From CALALP01 sp041855735 (GTDB lineage Bacteria; Bacillota; Clostridia; Lachnospirales; Lachnospiraceae), in NCBI GenBank assembly GCA_041855735.1, contig JBHAEV010000096.1, positions 1 through 29,491 on the forward strand: 29,491 bases of DNA, in the 5' to 3' direction. How positions within the stretch are numbered: the stretch's first letter is position 1; each line of letters begins with the position of its first letter. Below are positions 15,168 through 26,200 of this stretch, piece after piece. The notes under the pieces were generated by a model. The model was not told the DNA's origin. It saw only the letters and a program-made list of their open reading frames with translations, and did no database searches. A program made the translations under genes and the position numbers.

Positions 15168-16955
15168 ATGTTATGTAGTAAATGCAGTGTTCCGGTTGGG
15201 GATGACAGTAAATTTTGTACCAATTGCGGAGAACCGAATCCGAATTACTCCGATGTAAAAACCGGCGCGGATTCCGCCGAAGCGTCGTCGGGAGTTGCAG
15301 AATCGATGACAAACAGCGGTGTCGAACCGGTAGGCGGTGCATCCGCGAATTCGACGCATTTTGCCGACTTTCGTGAGGAAAAGCCGAAGAAGAAGTTTCC
15401 GATGGGGCTGATCATCGGCGGTGTTGCCGCAGTTGCAGTGGCGGGAGGCGCGGTTGCAGCCGTGGGGATGATCGGAGGCGGCAATCCGACGGATCAGTTT
15501 AAAAAGATCGTCACCGATTATACCGGGAAACAAAACAACAGTTTTTCCAAGTTTTACAGGCAGTATCTGGCGGATGCGCGGGAAATGAGCGAAGGGGCTT
15601 TTGAGTCGAGTCTGTTGCTTGAGCTTCATGATTCCGGTTTAAAGGACACCCTCAGCAGTTTTGCGATGCTCGGCTCCGGTGTAAACATCGACTGGCTGAA
15701 CAGTATCGAGATCAAAGGCGTCGGAAATGTAGCGGAAAAGGAAATGGCCGCCGATATGGAATTTTTGGTAAACGGAAAGAATGCGTTCAATACCAATTTC
15801 TATTTCGGGGAAACACAGTACTTGATGCAGTTTCCGGATCTTTCCGAGGACTATCTGGATCTCACTTCGGCAATCGAAAGTCAGATGGACATGAGTACGC
15901 TTCTGGCTGCACAGGGAAAGTATATCGATTCACTGCCGGATGCGGATACCCTTGAAACGCTTATGAACAAGTACTCATTGATTTGGCTGGAAGAGATCAA
16001 GGATGTGAAGTCGGAAAAATCGGAAGTCACTGCCGAGGGAATCACTCAAAATGCGACCAAACTTTCCGCCGTACTGGAGGGCGATCAGGTCAAAGCCGTG
16101 TACAAAAAGTATCTGGAAACGATTCAAAGCGACAAAGATTTGGAAAAGGTGGTTGTTTCCTACATCGACGGCACGCAGAGCATGATGGGAATGATGGGTG
16201 TGCCGGGCGCCAACAACATGGGCGGCGATTGGAGCTATGATTCCTTCCTTGAGGATGTCAAGACGGAGCTGGGAGAAATCGAGAGCAGGGATTTTTCGGA
16301 TGTGAAACTGGGCATTGATATCTGGGCGGACGGAAACAATTTCGTTGCCTATGAACTAAACATGGAATCCGATGATTCGAAGTCAACCGTCGGATTCAAA
16401 GTGCCGAGAAAAGGCAAGGACATCGGCATCGAATACAAAGTCGAAGCCGATCCGGATGTATTTGTGTTGAAAGGAACGGCGAAGTATGATGCCGGTAATC
16501 TCAGCGGTGAATTCCAGATACATGGTAAAGATGAGCATCTGATGAATCTCAAATTGACAAAACTCGATTACAATGCCCTTGAAAAAGGAAGACTCGTATT
16601 GGAAGCGGAACTGTCTTTGGTCGGCAATACTTCGCTGACGCAAAGCATCGGCATGAATGTGGAGAATTACAGCCTTGCAATCCTGGCGGATTCCACGGCG
16701 AAAGATACGAATGCAAGCCTTGTGATTCGGGAAGGCGGTAAGGATTCGATTACTTTAAAAACAGTCGGGAAGTTCCTAGGAAAGAAGGCGATTGAAGTGC
16801 CGAGCGGTACCGTTGTGGATATATCGGATGAACAGACGGCAACTGCGTATTTCCAGAATGCAAATTGGGACGGATGGTTGGAAAAACTGAGAAATACGGA
16901 TATTCCTTCGGAATACATCGATGTCATATCCGGTTTGTCGCAAATGTACCGATAA
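15168..16955 (+). CDS. Zinc-ribbon, single-pass membrane protein with large outer domain
   Basis: 595 aa. The N-terminus is a zinc ribbon (Cys3, Cys6, Cys17, Cys20). Residues about 27-72 are a Ser/Ala/Gly-rich linker, then KPKKK, then one membrane helix at about 79-105. The rest (106-595) is probably outside: helical first, then beta-rich with repeated strands. A ribbon inside plus a long outer domain recurs in Firmicutes lipoprotein-like or stress-sensing membrane proteins, but I cannot name this family. ATG 15168 follows CAGGAGGGCG. The frame is open from ATG 15138, which has no ribosome site and lies only a few bases after the predicted transcript start. It has its own promoter and a strong terminator, so it is probably monocistronic. 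Role unknown. Confidence 0.82.
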   Translation: MLCSKCSVPVGDDSKFCTNCGEPNPNYSDVKTGADSAEASSGVAESMTNSGVEPVGGASANSTHFADFREEKPKKKFPMGLIIGGVAAVAVAGGAVAAVGMIGGGNPTDQFKKIVTDYTGKQNNSFSKFYRQYLADAREMSEGAFESSLLLELHDSGLKDTLSSFAMLGSGVNIDWLNSIEIKGVGNVAEKEMAADMEFLVNGKNAFNTNFYFGETQYLMQFPDLSEDYLDLTSAIESQMDMSTLLAAQGKYIDSLPDADTLETLMNKYSLIWLEEIKDVKSEKSEVTAEGITQNATKLSAVLEGDQVKAVYKKYLETIQSDKDLEKVVVSYIDGTQSMMGMMGVPGANNMGGDWSYDSFLEDVKTELGEIESRDFSDVKLGIDIWADGNNFVAYELNMESDDSKSTVGFKVPRKGKDIGIEYKVEADPDVFVLKGTAKYDAGNLSGEFQIHGKDEHLMNLKLTKLDYNALEKGRLVLEAELSLVGNTSLTQSIGMNVENYSLAILADSTAKDTNASLVIREGGKDSITLKTVGKFLGKKAIEVPSGTVVDISDEQTATAYFQNANWDGWLEKLRNTDIPSEYIDVISGLSQMYR

Positions 16956-16962
16956 ATAACCG

Positions 16963-16997
16963 AAGGCCAAGACCTCAGATGGTTTTGGCCTTTTCTT
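16963..16997 (+). terminator. Rho-independent terminator after the zinc-ribbon gene
   Basis: AAGGCCAAGACC (16963-16974) pairs over 12 positions, one a G-U pair, with GGTTTTGGCCTT (16981-16992) around a six-base loop. TTCTT follows. It starts 8 bases after the stop codon. The ribosome site of the ABC gene (17000-17004) lies directly after it, with no room for a promoter between. Confidence 0.85.
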
Positions 16998-17009
16998 AAA
17001 GGAGTACGG

Positions 17010-17675
17010 ATGGAAATACGAGAGATTCATAAGAGCTATAAAAATAAAAAGGTGTTAAAAGGTGTCAGCTTTTTTGCCGAACACGGGGAATGCATCGGCA
17101 TACTGGGAGGTAATGGCAGCGGGAAGACAACACTTTTAAACATCCTGTCCGGAATTTTAAAAGAAGATGCCGGGAGTTTTTTTTATGAGGGGGCGGATCT
17201 CTTAAAAGAGGCGAAAAAACGTCGCATCATCGTCGGATTGATCCCTCAGGGAAATCCCCTGATTGAAGAATTGACCGCCTATGACAATCTGCTCCTATGG
17301 TATGACAAAAAGAAACTGAAACTCTCGATTCAAGACGGATTGATACGAAATTTAAAAATCGATGAATTTCTGAATATGCGAGTCGATAAACTCAGCGGAG
17401 GGATGAAAAAACGATTGAGCATTGCCTGTGCCGTGGCACATCAACCGAGAATTCTGCTGATGGATGAGCCGAGTGCGGCGCTGGATTTGGTTTGTAAGGA
17501 GTATATCCACGACTATATTCGAGAGTTTACGAAAGCGGGCGGAATCGTTGTTCTGGTGACACATGACGAGAGTGAACTATCCCTGTGCAATCGGCACTAT
17601 GTACTTAAGGACGGGAAATTTCTCGACTATATTTATGACAAAGACAGCAAGGCTTTGGCGAGGCTGATCGGATAA
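17010..17675 (+). CDS. ABC transporter ATP-binding protein
   Basis: 221 aa, a single ABC ATPase domain that would power the two permeases downstream. Walker A is GGNGSGKTT at 33-41, the Q-loop is IPQGN near 78, the signature is LSGGM from 128, Walker B is ILLMDEP at 148-154 and the H-loop is VTHDE at 183-187. All key residues are present, so it should be active. ATG 17010 follows AAAGGAG at the usual distance. The order ATPase-permease-permease fits ABC-2 type exporters. The substrate is not evident. No promoter lies between the terminator upstream and this start, so transcription must read through or begin inside the upstream gene. Confidence 0.95.
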   Translation: MEIREIHKSYKNKKVLKGVSFFAEHGECIGILGGNGSGKTTLLNILSGILKEDAGSFFYEGADLLKEAKKRRIIVGLIPQGNPLIEELTAYDNLLLWYDKKKLKLSIQDGLIRNLKIDEFLNMRVDKLSGGMKKRLSIACAVAHQPRILLMDEPSAALDLVCKEYIHDYIREFTKAGGIVVLVTHDESELSLCNRHYVLKDGKFLDYIYDKDSKALARLIG

Positions 17676-17683
17676 GGGGAAGA

Positions 17684-18895
17684 ATGAAGTATCTGCAAAT
17701 ACAATTCAAGAAACTGTTTCGTCTTTTGCCCGTCCTTTTGTTTGTCAATGTATTGTTGATTGTATCTCTCGGCATGACGGCATTATTGATAGGCCGTGCT
17801 TTTGAATCGAAGAAAGGAGATACCTCCAAAGTCAGGGTGGGCATTGTCGGGGACATGGAGTCCTCCTATATCAACTTCGGCATCAATATGTTAAATACCA
17901 TGGACACTTCCGGAGCCTTTGTCCGTTTTGAGAGTTTGAGTGAGGACGATGCAAGAAAGAAGCTGCAATCCGGTGATATCATCGGGTATTTTGATATTTC
18001 ATCGGACTTTATTGAAGGGCTGTCAAAAGGCGAGAATCGACCGATACGATTTGTCAGTTCCCAAACTTCGGGTGCGCTGATGTATGCTCTGGGAAAGGAA
18101 GTGGCATCCGCTTTGACGGATCTTCTGGTACATTCCGAACTTGCCGTATATGCCATGGAAAACTATTACATCGACCATCCGGATTTGGGCGATGTATATC
18201 GGGCCAATGAAGATTTGAATAAAAAACTCATTTTCGGAGTGTTCGAGAGAAAAAACATCTATGATGTGCAGACGGTAAACAGCCTGGAGGAGATCAATGT
18301 TGTCGATTACTACCTCGGCGGTATGATCATGTTTTATCTTTTGATGTCGGGACTCGGGATGAGCGTCATGTTTGCATCCAAGGACAATGATTTGTTGAAG
18401 TTGCTCTGTGCGAGAAACACCAACAGTGTGGTTCAGATCCTGTGCGAATATATTACAATGGTATTCATGAATTTTCTCGGAATTGCCGTAATTCTTGCAA
18501 TGGTACTTTTTGCAAAGCATGTTTTCCTGCAGGAATGGGCATGGGCGGACTATCGTATGTCTTCTTTTTTTTGGAGTATTTCGGGAGTCGTACTCATGAG
18601 TTCCGCCATACAATTGTTTTTGTTTGAGTGGATCCGGGATATTGTTCCGGTGATGATGGTTCAGTTCGTGTTCGGACTGGCACTCAGCTTTTTATCCGGC
18701 ATATTGTATCCGCTCAGCTTTTTCCCGAAATCCATGCAGGACATCGCTATGTATCTGCCGGCCCGACAGGGGATGCTCCTGCTCTATCAAGGCATGGGCT
18801 ATCCGGTTCGCCAAAGTTTACTGTATATGATCGCAATGACACTGCTGTCGTTCGTACTTGCGCTTTGCCTGCGTTTTCGACGTGTTACAAGATAG
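17684..18895 (+). CDS. ABC-2 type permease, first subunit
   Basis: 403 aa with six membrane segments: about 13-35, then 209-231, 253-277, 293-316, 324-347 and 379-398. Between the first and second is a soluble outer domain of about 170 residues with an alternating beta/alpha pattern (KVRVGIVGDMESSYINFGIN). This is the plan of the ABC-2/YhgE-like exporter permeases that carry a large extracellular loop. The gene starts 8 bases after the ATPase stop, with AAGGGGAAG before ATG 17684. It pairs with the next permease to form a probable heterodimeric channel. Substrate unknown: a peptide, lipid or drug export role would all fit. Confidence 0.9.
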   Translation: MKYLQIQFKKLFRLLPVLLFVNVLLIVSLGMTALLIGRAFESKKGDTSKVRVGIVGDMESSYINFGINMLNTMDTSGAFVRFESLSEDDARKKLQSGDIIGYFDISSDFIEGLSKGENRPIRFVSSQTSGALMYALGKEVASALTDLLVHSELAVYAMENYYIDHPDLGDVYRANEDLNKKLIFGVFERKNIYDVQTVNSLEEINVVDYYLGGMIMFYLLMSGLGMSVMFASKDNDLLKLLCARNTNSVVQILCEYITMVFMNFLGIAVILAMVLFAKHVFLQEWAWADYRMSSFFWSISGVVLMSSAIQLFLFEWIRDIVPVMMVQFVFGLALSFLSGILYPLSFFPKSMQDIAMYLPARQGMLLLYQGMGYPVRQSLLYMIAMTLLSFVLALCLRFRRVTR

Positions 18896-18903
18896 GAGAG
18901 AAT

Positions 18904-20073
18904 GTGAAAATTACGGAAATTGGAAAGTGGTATTATCTTCTCAATAAGAGATTGTGGAAACGCATGGAATACATTGCGATGCTTGCCATGCTTTTTCTGC
19001 TGGTTTTCGGAGTCGGTCTCGGATCCGGACAGGAGAAAGGGATTCTTCACATTGTGTTGCTCACCGACTTGCATCCCGACGAAGATGCAAAAAGCATACT
19101 CACCGATTTGACATCCGAGGAAAGTGTGATCCGTTTCACGACGACGAATGATGCATTCGCGGCAAAACAGATGCTTCAAAAGCAGGAAGCGGATGCCGCC
19201 TGGCACATTCCGAACGGATTGAACGGGAAGGTGAAAGAGTATGTGAAAAACAAAACGGCATTCATTACCGTCTATCAAAGCCACGAGTCGACCGTCTTGA
19301 ATTTATCGAGGGAGAAACTGTACCGTGTGTTGTATCCGAAGATCGCTTTTTATCAATACATGGATTTTATGACCGGCAGGATTTTATCAAAAGAAGAAGA
19401 GGCGGCTTTGTCCGAAGAACAAATCCGTGTTTTGAGATCCTATCATGATAAGGTTGAAGCTGATGGTGATTTTTTGGAATTCCTCACTCTGGACGGGGGC
19501 AAAGAAGTGGAAGACGGGAGAAAATCGGACTATCTGCTCTCACCGATGCGGGGAATGCTTGCGGTCTGGCTCTTTGTGGCAAATGCGGTCGCCAATATTT
19601 ATTTCCTGAAAGACGAAAAAAACGGTCTGTTCGATTTTGCGGATCGAAAAAAAAGAGCGGAACTGGGCATCCTCTACAAAATCAGCGTGTCCGTCAACTT
19701 GCTTCTTTTGATGATGTTTGCATTATGGATGACCGGGCAAACAGGAAATTGGAGAAATGAAGCGGCAGGAGGAATCCTGTATTTTCTGTCATTGCTGCTC
19801 ATCGGTGAGATCATCATCACCGTTTTTCCGAGCATTTATATCATCGGTTCCCTTTTGTTTCCGCTTTCGGTGTGGCTGATTGTCAGTTCTCCGGTTTTTC
19901 TGGATCTGCGTTTAGCGGGAATGAAAATCGCATCGCTCGTGAATCCGGTGTCTTATTATCTGGGAATTGTGGCGGACATTTCCTATTGGAAGCGTTTTGT
20001 GATATACATCCTTTTTGTCTTCTTTGCATTGCTGTGTTTGCAGGTTTGGAAGAAAGCGGTGAGTAAAACATGA
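18904..20073 (+). CDS. ABC-2 type permease, second subunit (GTG start)
   Basis: 389 aa with the same plan as its neighbour but little visible identity: one segment at about 21-40, an outer domain at about 45-210, then five segments between about 216 and 383. The last residues are a basic tail (WKKAVSKT). The frame is open far upstream (18628), but that part overlaps the first permease. GTG 18904 follows AGGAG (18894-18898) with five bases between, so GTG is chosen. The AGGAG overlaps the stop of the first permease, which suggests coupled translation and equal amounts. I saw no terminator directly after it. Confidence 0.88.
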   Translation: MKITEIGKWYYLLNKRLWKRMEYIAMLAMLFLLVFGVGLGSGQEKGILHIVLLTDLHPDEDAKSILTDLTSEESVIRFTTTNDAFAAKQMLQKQEADAAWHIPNGLNGKVKEYVKNKTAFITVYQSHESTVLNLSREKLYRVLYPKIAFYQYMDFMTGRILSKEEEAALSEEQIRVLRSYHDKVEADGDFLEFLTLDGGKEVEDGRKSDYLLSPMRGMLAVWLFVANAVANIYFLKDEKNGLFDFADRKKRAELGILYKISVSVNLLLLMMFALWMTGQTGNWRNEAAGGILYFLSLLLIGEIIITVFPSIYIIGSLLFPLSVWLIVSSPVFLDLRLAGMKIASLVNPVSYYLGIVADISYWKRFVIYILFVFFALLCLQVWKKAVSKT

Positions 20074-20144
20074 TACAACATCTGAACGATGATAAAATAA
20101 TCTAATTCGTATAATAAAATCATAGGAAAATATTAATAATTACA

Positions 20145-20173
20145 TTGAAACTATTGTTTTCTGATGATATAAT
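20145..20173 (+). promoter_or_regulatory. Sigma-A type promoter of the giant surface protein gene
   Basis: TTGAAA (20145-20150), 17 bases and TATAAT (20168-20173), with an extended -10 (TGA before TATAAT). The TGATATAATC core is identical to that of the tig promoter. The predicted start is near 20180. The first 70 bases of the gap (20074-20144) are AT-rich and I see nothing else in them. Confidence 0.85.
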
Positions 20174-20185
20174 CTTCATGAATAA

Positions 20186-20220
20186 CGGGCATTTGCTGAG
20201 CACTGAAATGCCTGATTTTT
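20186..20220 (+). promoter_or_regulatory. Leader hairpin with T-run directly before the ribosome site
   Basis: CGGGCATTT (20186-20194) pairs with AAATGCCTG (20206-20214), including one G-U pair, around an 11-base loop. TTTTT (20216-20220) follows, and GGAGG (20221-20225) comes straight after. The shape is that of a small terminator placed within the first 40 bases of the transcript. It may protect the 5' end, act as an attenuator, or influence ribosome access. Function is inferred. Confidence 0.55.
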
Positions 20221-20230
20221 GGAGGTTAGA

Positions 20231-23200
20231 GTGGAAAAGTACAATAAAATTTGGAAATATGATGCGCTAAGGCGGATCATCGCTTTTTGTCTCGTTGTAT
20301 GTATGACATTCAGTGGCATGGATACAATGAGTTTTTTTGCTGCAAAAAAAGTGTATGCCAATGAAACTTCGAGTACGCAAAACAGCGGCGAAGGCGGCAG
20401 TGTGGCGACATCATCGAACACATCGGCGGAAACGGTTCCGAACACATCGGCGGATTCGCTCACGGACGGTACATTGGAAAATGATCTGACTTCGTCCGGT
20501 GATGCTTCGCGATCGTACACCGGCTTTTATCGAAGACCGAGTGACGGGGAATTGTCGGAAATCGGTGATTTTAAAGTGCAGCATACGGCAAACGGACTGG
20601 TTATCTGGGGGTTTAAGGACGGTTTTGTCACCGAAAACATTACGATTCCGGATTCCCTGGCGTATGGAGGTACGAATGTCGACATCGTGGAGATCGGAGA
20701 AGAAGCCTTTGCACTATCGCATATCGATACGGTGACATTCGGGCAGAATTTGAAAAAGATCGGCAATTTTGCGTTTGCGGGAAATCAGCTGGTCGATGTG
20801 GAGCTGCCGGACAGTCTGGAAGAAATCGGGAAAGAAGCATTTCGTGACAATCAAATCACGGAGCTGGAGTTAAAACATACGAAAACGGTAGGCGACGGTG
20901 CGTTTTTCAACAATCGGATTGCAAATTTGAATCTCGGTGATCGGATTACACAGATCGGAATCGATGCGTTTAAAAACAATCTGATATCCGAGGTGACTTT
21001 GCCGGATACGCTGGAGATCATCGGACACGGCGCGTTTTCGTTCAACGGAAAGTATGTAAAACTCGATACACAGAGAAATCCGCTTCCGGCCGGAATCCCC
21101 GGAAAAGATTCCGTCAGCGGAGGATATGGACATGTGGTGCGTCCGGTGAATATTGTGATCAGCTATCGAGATCATGCAAACCGAAACAAAATCAAAATCG
21201 ATACCGTTTTGGAAAGCGATTTGACTTCGGAAACTATCTATGTGCTCGGGGTGACACAGACATTCCCGATTCCGCACATTCCGGGTTATACACCGGTGCT
21301 GACGACACCGGAAATCACATTCACACCCGACAGAGATGACTACCCGGTGGATATTTTTTACGATAAGCTCAGTACCGGTCTGACATTGGAACGCGACAAT
21401 ACCAGGCAGCCGATGCTGGCTCCGTTTGATGCGTCCGCCACGACCGAAGATGTGAAGAATGCATTATTGGAATTGATCAAAGCGTATGACAACAATGATC
21501 CGGATATGAAGGATCAGGTGAGTCTGGCACCGGACACGATTCTGGAAAGTATCAAAAATGCTGCGGAAGGCAATACCTTTGAGGTGGAATACATCCTGAC
21601 CTCCAATACCGGTGAGCAGCGACGCATTCGCACCAAGATTTACATCGGCACGAATCTGCTGAATTTTCCGCTGGACAACGGATGGGTTCTCGGAGATTTC
21701 GTGTACGGCGGACAGCCCGGGGAATACCACAATCGTGATCAAAACTCGGTACACGGCTTGTCCGCACAGGGTATGGCAAAATTAAATGCCGGCAACAGGG
21801 ATCTGGTCTTGCCGCATTTCAATCCGTACACCAATGCCGCAGTGGACAAGGTGCTGCATAAACAGACGGTGGCATCGGGCGCGAGCATATTCGGACAAAA
21901 AGAGTTCCATACCGTGCGCGATTTTGAAAACAGCATCACTGCAATCGGAGGTTATGCATTTTACGATTCCAAATTTTTGTCCGCCCGGTTTTTGAACCTC
22001 ACAAAAATCGAAGACAATGCATTCCGAAACAATGACCGGATGACCACATTCGAGGCGCCGAACCTCGAAATCGTCGGCAACAGCGCGTTTGTGCGAAACC
22101 GTGCGCTCGAAAACATCGATTTTTCAAATGTAAAAAGAATCGACGATTTTGCGTTTCAGGAAACCGGCATCAAAAAAGCGGTTCTTCCAAGTCTGGAGAC
22201 GATGGGAACAGCCGCGTTCTGGTACTCCAAAATCGGTGCGGATCCGTCGTATCCGCAAGGATTTTATATTCCGAATCTCACGACTTTGCCGAATCACACT
22301 TTCTTCCGGACACAGCTGACCTATGTGGATCGCAATCAGCAAATGCCGAATGTGACAAAAATCGGTGAAAACGGTTTCGGGGAATCCATGATCAGAACCG
22401 CCGATCTCACCGGAATTACGGATGTGGGCGCAGGCGGCTTCAAGGATCAGAAGAATCCGGACAAACTGACGGAATTGACGGCTCCGGATCTGGTGAACAT
22501 CGGGCGAATGGGCTTTCACTACAATAAAATAGCCCGGGTCGATCTGCCGCTTTTAAAAACAGTCGGGGATGATGCGTTTTCCTACAATCAAATTGCCGAG
22601 TTGATTGCGCCGAATCTGGAAGAGATCGGCTATCAGGGATTTTTTGAAAACAAATTGACGAAATTGCAGTTGCCGGCACTGCAAAAAGCCGGAAGCCGAG
22701 CATTCGGAAAAAATTACATCAAAGAGGCATTCCTGAATAATATTCAGGAGCTTGGTGTGGATGTGTTTTACAGCGATTATTGGCCGAATCACCGAAACCA
22801 TGCGGCTGCGCACAATCCGGGTTCCGCCGCACTGGATAATTTCATCCCGGTATTTACCGACAATTTGAATATGATCAATCGGGAGAATTATATCATCAAT
22901 CCGAGTACGCCGAGTACCGATCCTTGGGATGAGGCGGACTTTACCTGGGATGCGACGGATACCGGAAAAGTAACCGGACTGACAGCAAAGGGAAAGGCAA
23001 AACTGATTGCAAAGGAATACCGTTTGGAAATTCCGGCAAGAGCGACAAGCATCGGGGATCATGCATTTTTACGATCTCAGGTCAAATCGGTGGAGGCACC
23101 GAATGTGGTTCGTGTAGGGGAGAGCGCATTTGCCTACAATCCCATAAACCGGGTGGTGATGCCGAGTCTGACCGAAATCGGGAAACGCTCCTTTGAAAAC

Positions 23201-26200
23201 AATACATCAACGGACAACAATAAATTGTCAAACTTTGACTTTTCGGGAATCACAAGTATCGGCGACGGCGCATTCAATAATGCCGGTCTTGTCGGAAATT
23301 TGAGTCTGCCTCTGGTTACGCAATTGGGAAATTCCGCCTTTCAGAGCAATGCACTGACCTATGTGGATGCTCCGCTGATAGAAAGCATTGGTGTATACAC
23401 ATTCTACGGCAATCGAATCACGGACGGAAACTTCCCTTCGGTGAAACGGGTACAAAATTCGGGATTGATGAGCAATCAGTTTCAGGGGATCAATGCCTCC
23501 AATTTCCCGAATCTGGAATACATCGAAGGTCGCGGTTTTGCGGGAAATCCGTTGAAACAACTGGAGTTTGCGAAACCGACCTTCATTGATCCGAGTCAGA
23601 GTATGCAAATCAACGAACTCGACCATCCGCTGGTGTGGCAAATTCCGGCTACGGTCACTTCCACACAAAACAATCCGACGGCATTTACGCGCGAAATGTT
23701 CGCGCTTACTTACAGTTCTTCTGCAGTAGGAAATTCCGCCTATGCAAAGCCGAATGTCATCATGCTGACCAATGCGCCGAATCCGGACGGAAGTTTAAAT
23801 CGCGGCAACTCCCGGGGAATTTCGGAATTCATCGGAAGCAGTACCTATCACTACAATGGGGCATGGATCAACAATGTACCGATTCGTTCCGTGGTGGTGG
23901 ATCCGGGTACCGTAAAGGTGAATTTCCGGGTGGATCAAACTGACGAAGCATTCGACGGGCAGGGCGGTCGACCGGTAAAAGCGGATTATCGCGAATACAT
24001 TTATGAGGAATTGGAACCGCGTAATATGGCAACGGGGGCGTGGCAGAGTGCCAGAACGTTTATTGCGCCGGTTATTCCGGGTTATGTACTGACACGATCC
24101 GTAGATGCCGATCAAGTATCGGTTGCAAACAGAGATCGAATCGAAGTGCCGTTCGAAGCGCAGGGTTCGAGAACGGATCGCGAAATCACCTTTTACTATA
24201 AAAAAACGGAAATAGACTACAATCCGAATATCACACTGCAGTATAAGATCAAAAAGCCGAGCAATTCTCCTACACAGCCTGCGGAGTATGTCACGGAATA
24301 TAAATACGAATCCTATAGAAACCATCCGGAGATGCTGACATTTTTTGATATGGATGTGTTGAATGCGGCAAATATTACCTTGCAAAATCCAAAGCTCCTC
24401 ATCGATATCGATTCGCCGTTCATCGATTACACCAAAACTCTGGTGGCGGATGACGCATCCACTTCCACGCTCTTTGATGCGGGCGCATGGAGTGCGTATC
24501 CGGGCGGCGTGACCATTGATGTGAAGGACAATCTGCAGATTTCTTCCATTCAAAATATCGGAGTGCGCTTCATGTTCGGAGACGACGCCCCGAATCTGGC
24601 GAAGGCGACGGCAAGAGTGACTTTGGTCGATGAAGTGGGCGGCGTGCAAAAAATCATCGCACAGAGCAATCCGATTGTAATGCAAAGGGAGTATCTGCCG
24701 GAGCCATACTTGAATATCTATGAAGAGCATATTGTGGCGGGGCATTATCCGCCGGAATATGCAAGGGGAAACGGCGCGAGAAACTTAGGATTGATGACGG
24801 GAATCAATGAACCCGGCGGAGCGAGAATCATCGAAAATCCGGCGCCGGTACCGTTTAAATTCTCAACGTCAAATTATCAATATGCCAAAATCGCCGGTTT
24901 TTCAATGAGCGTGGAAATCGGAGATTACACTGCCATTGATCCGAACAGCAATACGGAAATAACAAGAACACCGGTCTTTGACCCGGCTCAAAATCCGGGA
25001 TGGAGCAAAGAAGCGGACGGAACATTCCGTTACAATAAGACCTATCCGAGCTCACGCTTTTTACAGGACGGGGATTTTCCGCCGATTTATTTTTCATTCC
25101 CGGGAATGAAGGAAAATGCGCCGGTGACAATAAAGGCGAATACGGTGATACAGCATGTGGATGATCCGACCACCCCGGAGCCGGCAGTGACGAACACGCT
25201 TCGCGGAGATTTGGGCTATGGGGACAGTCTGACCGTTTATCCGATTTATGTCGGTCCGGGAATTCCTTTTACCGGAACGGATTTCAAAGCGGAAAAGTAC
25301 CCGCTTCCGACCAATTATACGGTGAACGGGTCGAGCAGGCTGAGTCCGAGGGGATATACGAACAACAGTTATATTTACGACTACATTGACGACCGGAGTA
25401 TGGAGATTCCGTATGTGCTCAGCGTCGGCTCTTCGAATGAAATGTATGATTTTCGGGATGTGCAGGTCTTTGATTATCAAAAAGACAGCCGGCTGAAATT
25501 TAAAAGACTGGAATTTTTGCAAAATACGGCGGACGTCGATACGCGCGTGTTGGTGGGCGGATTTCGACTGACCGGAGCCAATGTCAATCCCGCTGCCGAT
25601 ACCATGGTCATGGAACAGGAGGTAAACATTGACCGCGCCAACAAGGTGTATTTTCCGGACAATATCGACTATATTCGCATCAAAGTTGTGGGCAGTGAAT
25701 CCGCTCCTTTGAAAAAGACATTGCAATTCAAGGTGGTGACCGAACTGAAAGACCCGACGCAGGATCTGCTGCCGGCGGATTCGATTTTGGAAAATGCCTC
25801 CATTACATCGGCGAAGATTTACAAAAAAGAAACCGATGAACTTGCAGCGGGATTCACAAAGCCGAATGATCCGAAGTTTGAGCATCTGGACGGCAGTGTG
25901 TGTCTGGAAAATGTCGCAAAGGTCGATGTGTATGAATACAAGATGAATGTGGCACTGGACAAGTCTTTGACCTATCCGGTCAATGCGGGAAGCTATCCGA
26001 TTTATCCGGGATACGGCTCGGGCGGCGAGGTATTGGGCGGGCAGGCAGGCGCATACCACCTTTCCCTCAACACATCCATGGGTGCCAACAATGCGGACCG
26101 CGGTGCAAATGTGCTTGAAAATTTTGAAATCATCGATATTTTTCCGGACGGAATGGAGCTGAAGGCGAGCGATATTGTGCTGTATGAGAAATTTGTCAGC

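Noticed and set aside
18628..18903. Upstream extension of the second ABC permease
   Set aside because: It overlaps the end of the first permease in another frame. GTG 18904 with AGGAG is the proper start.
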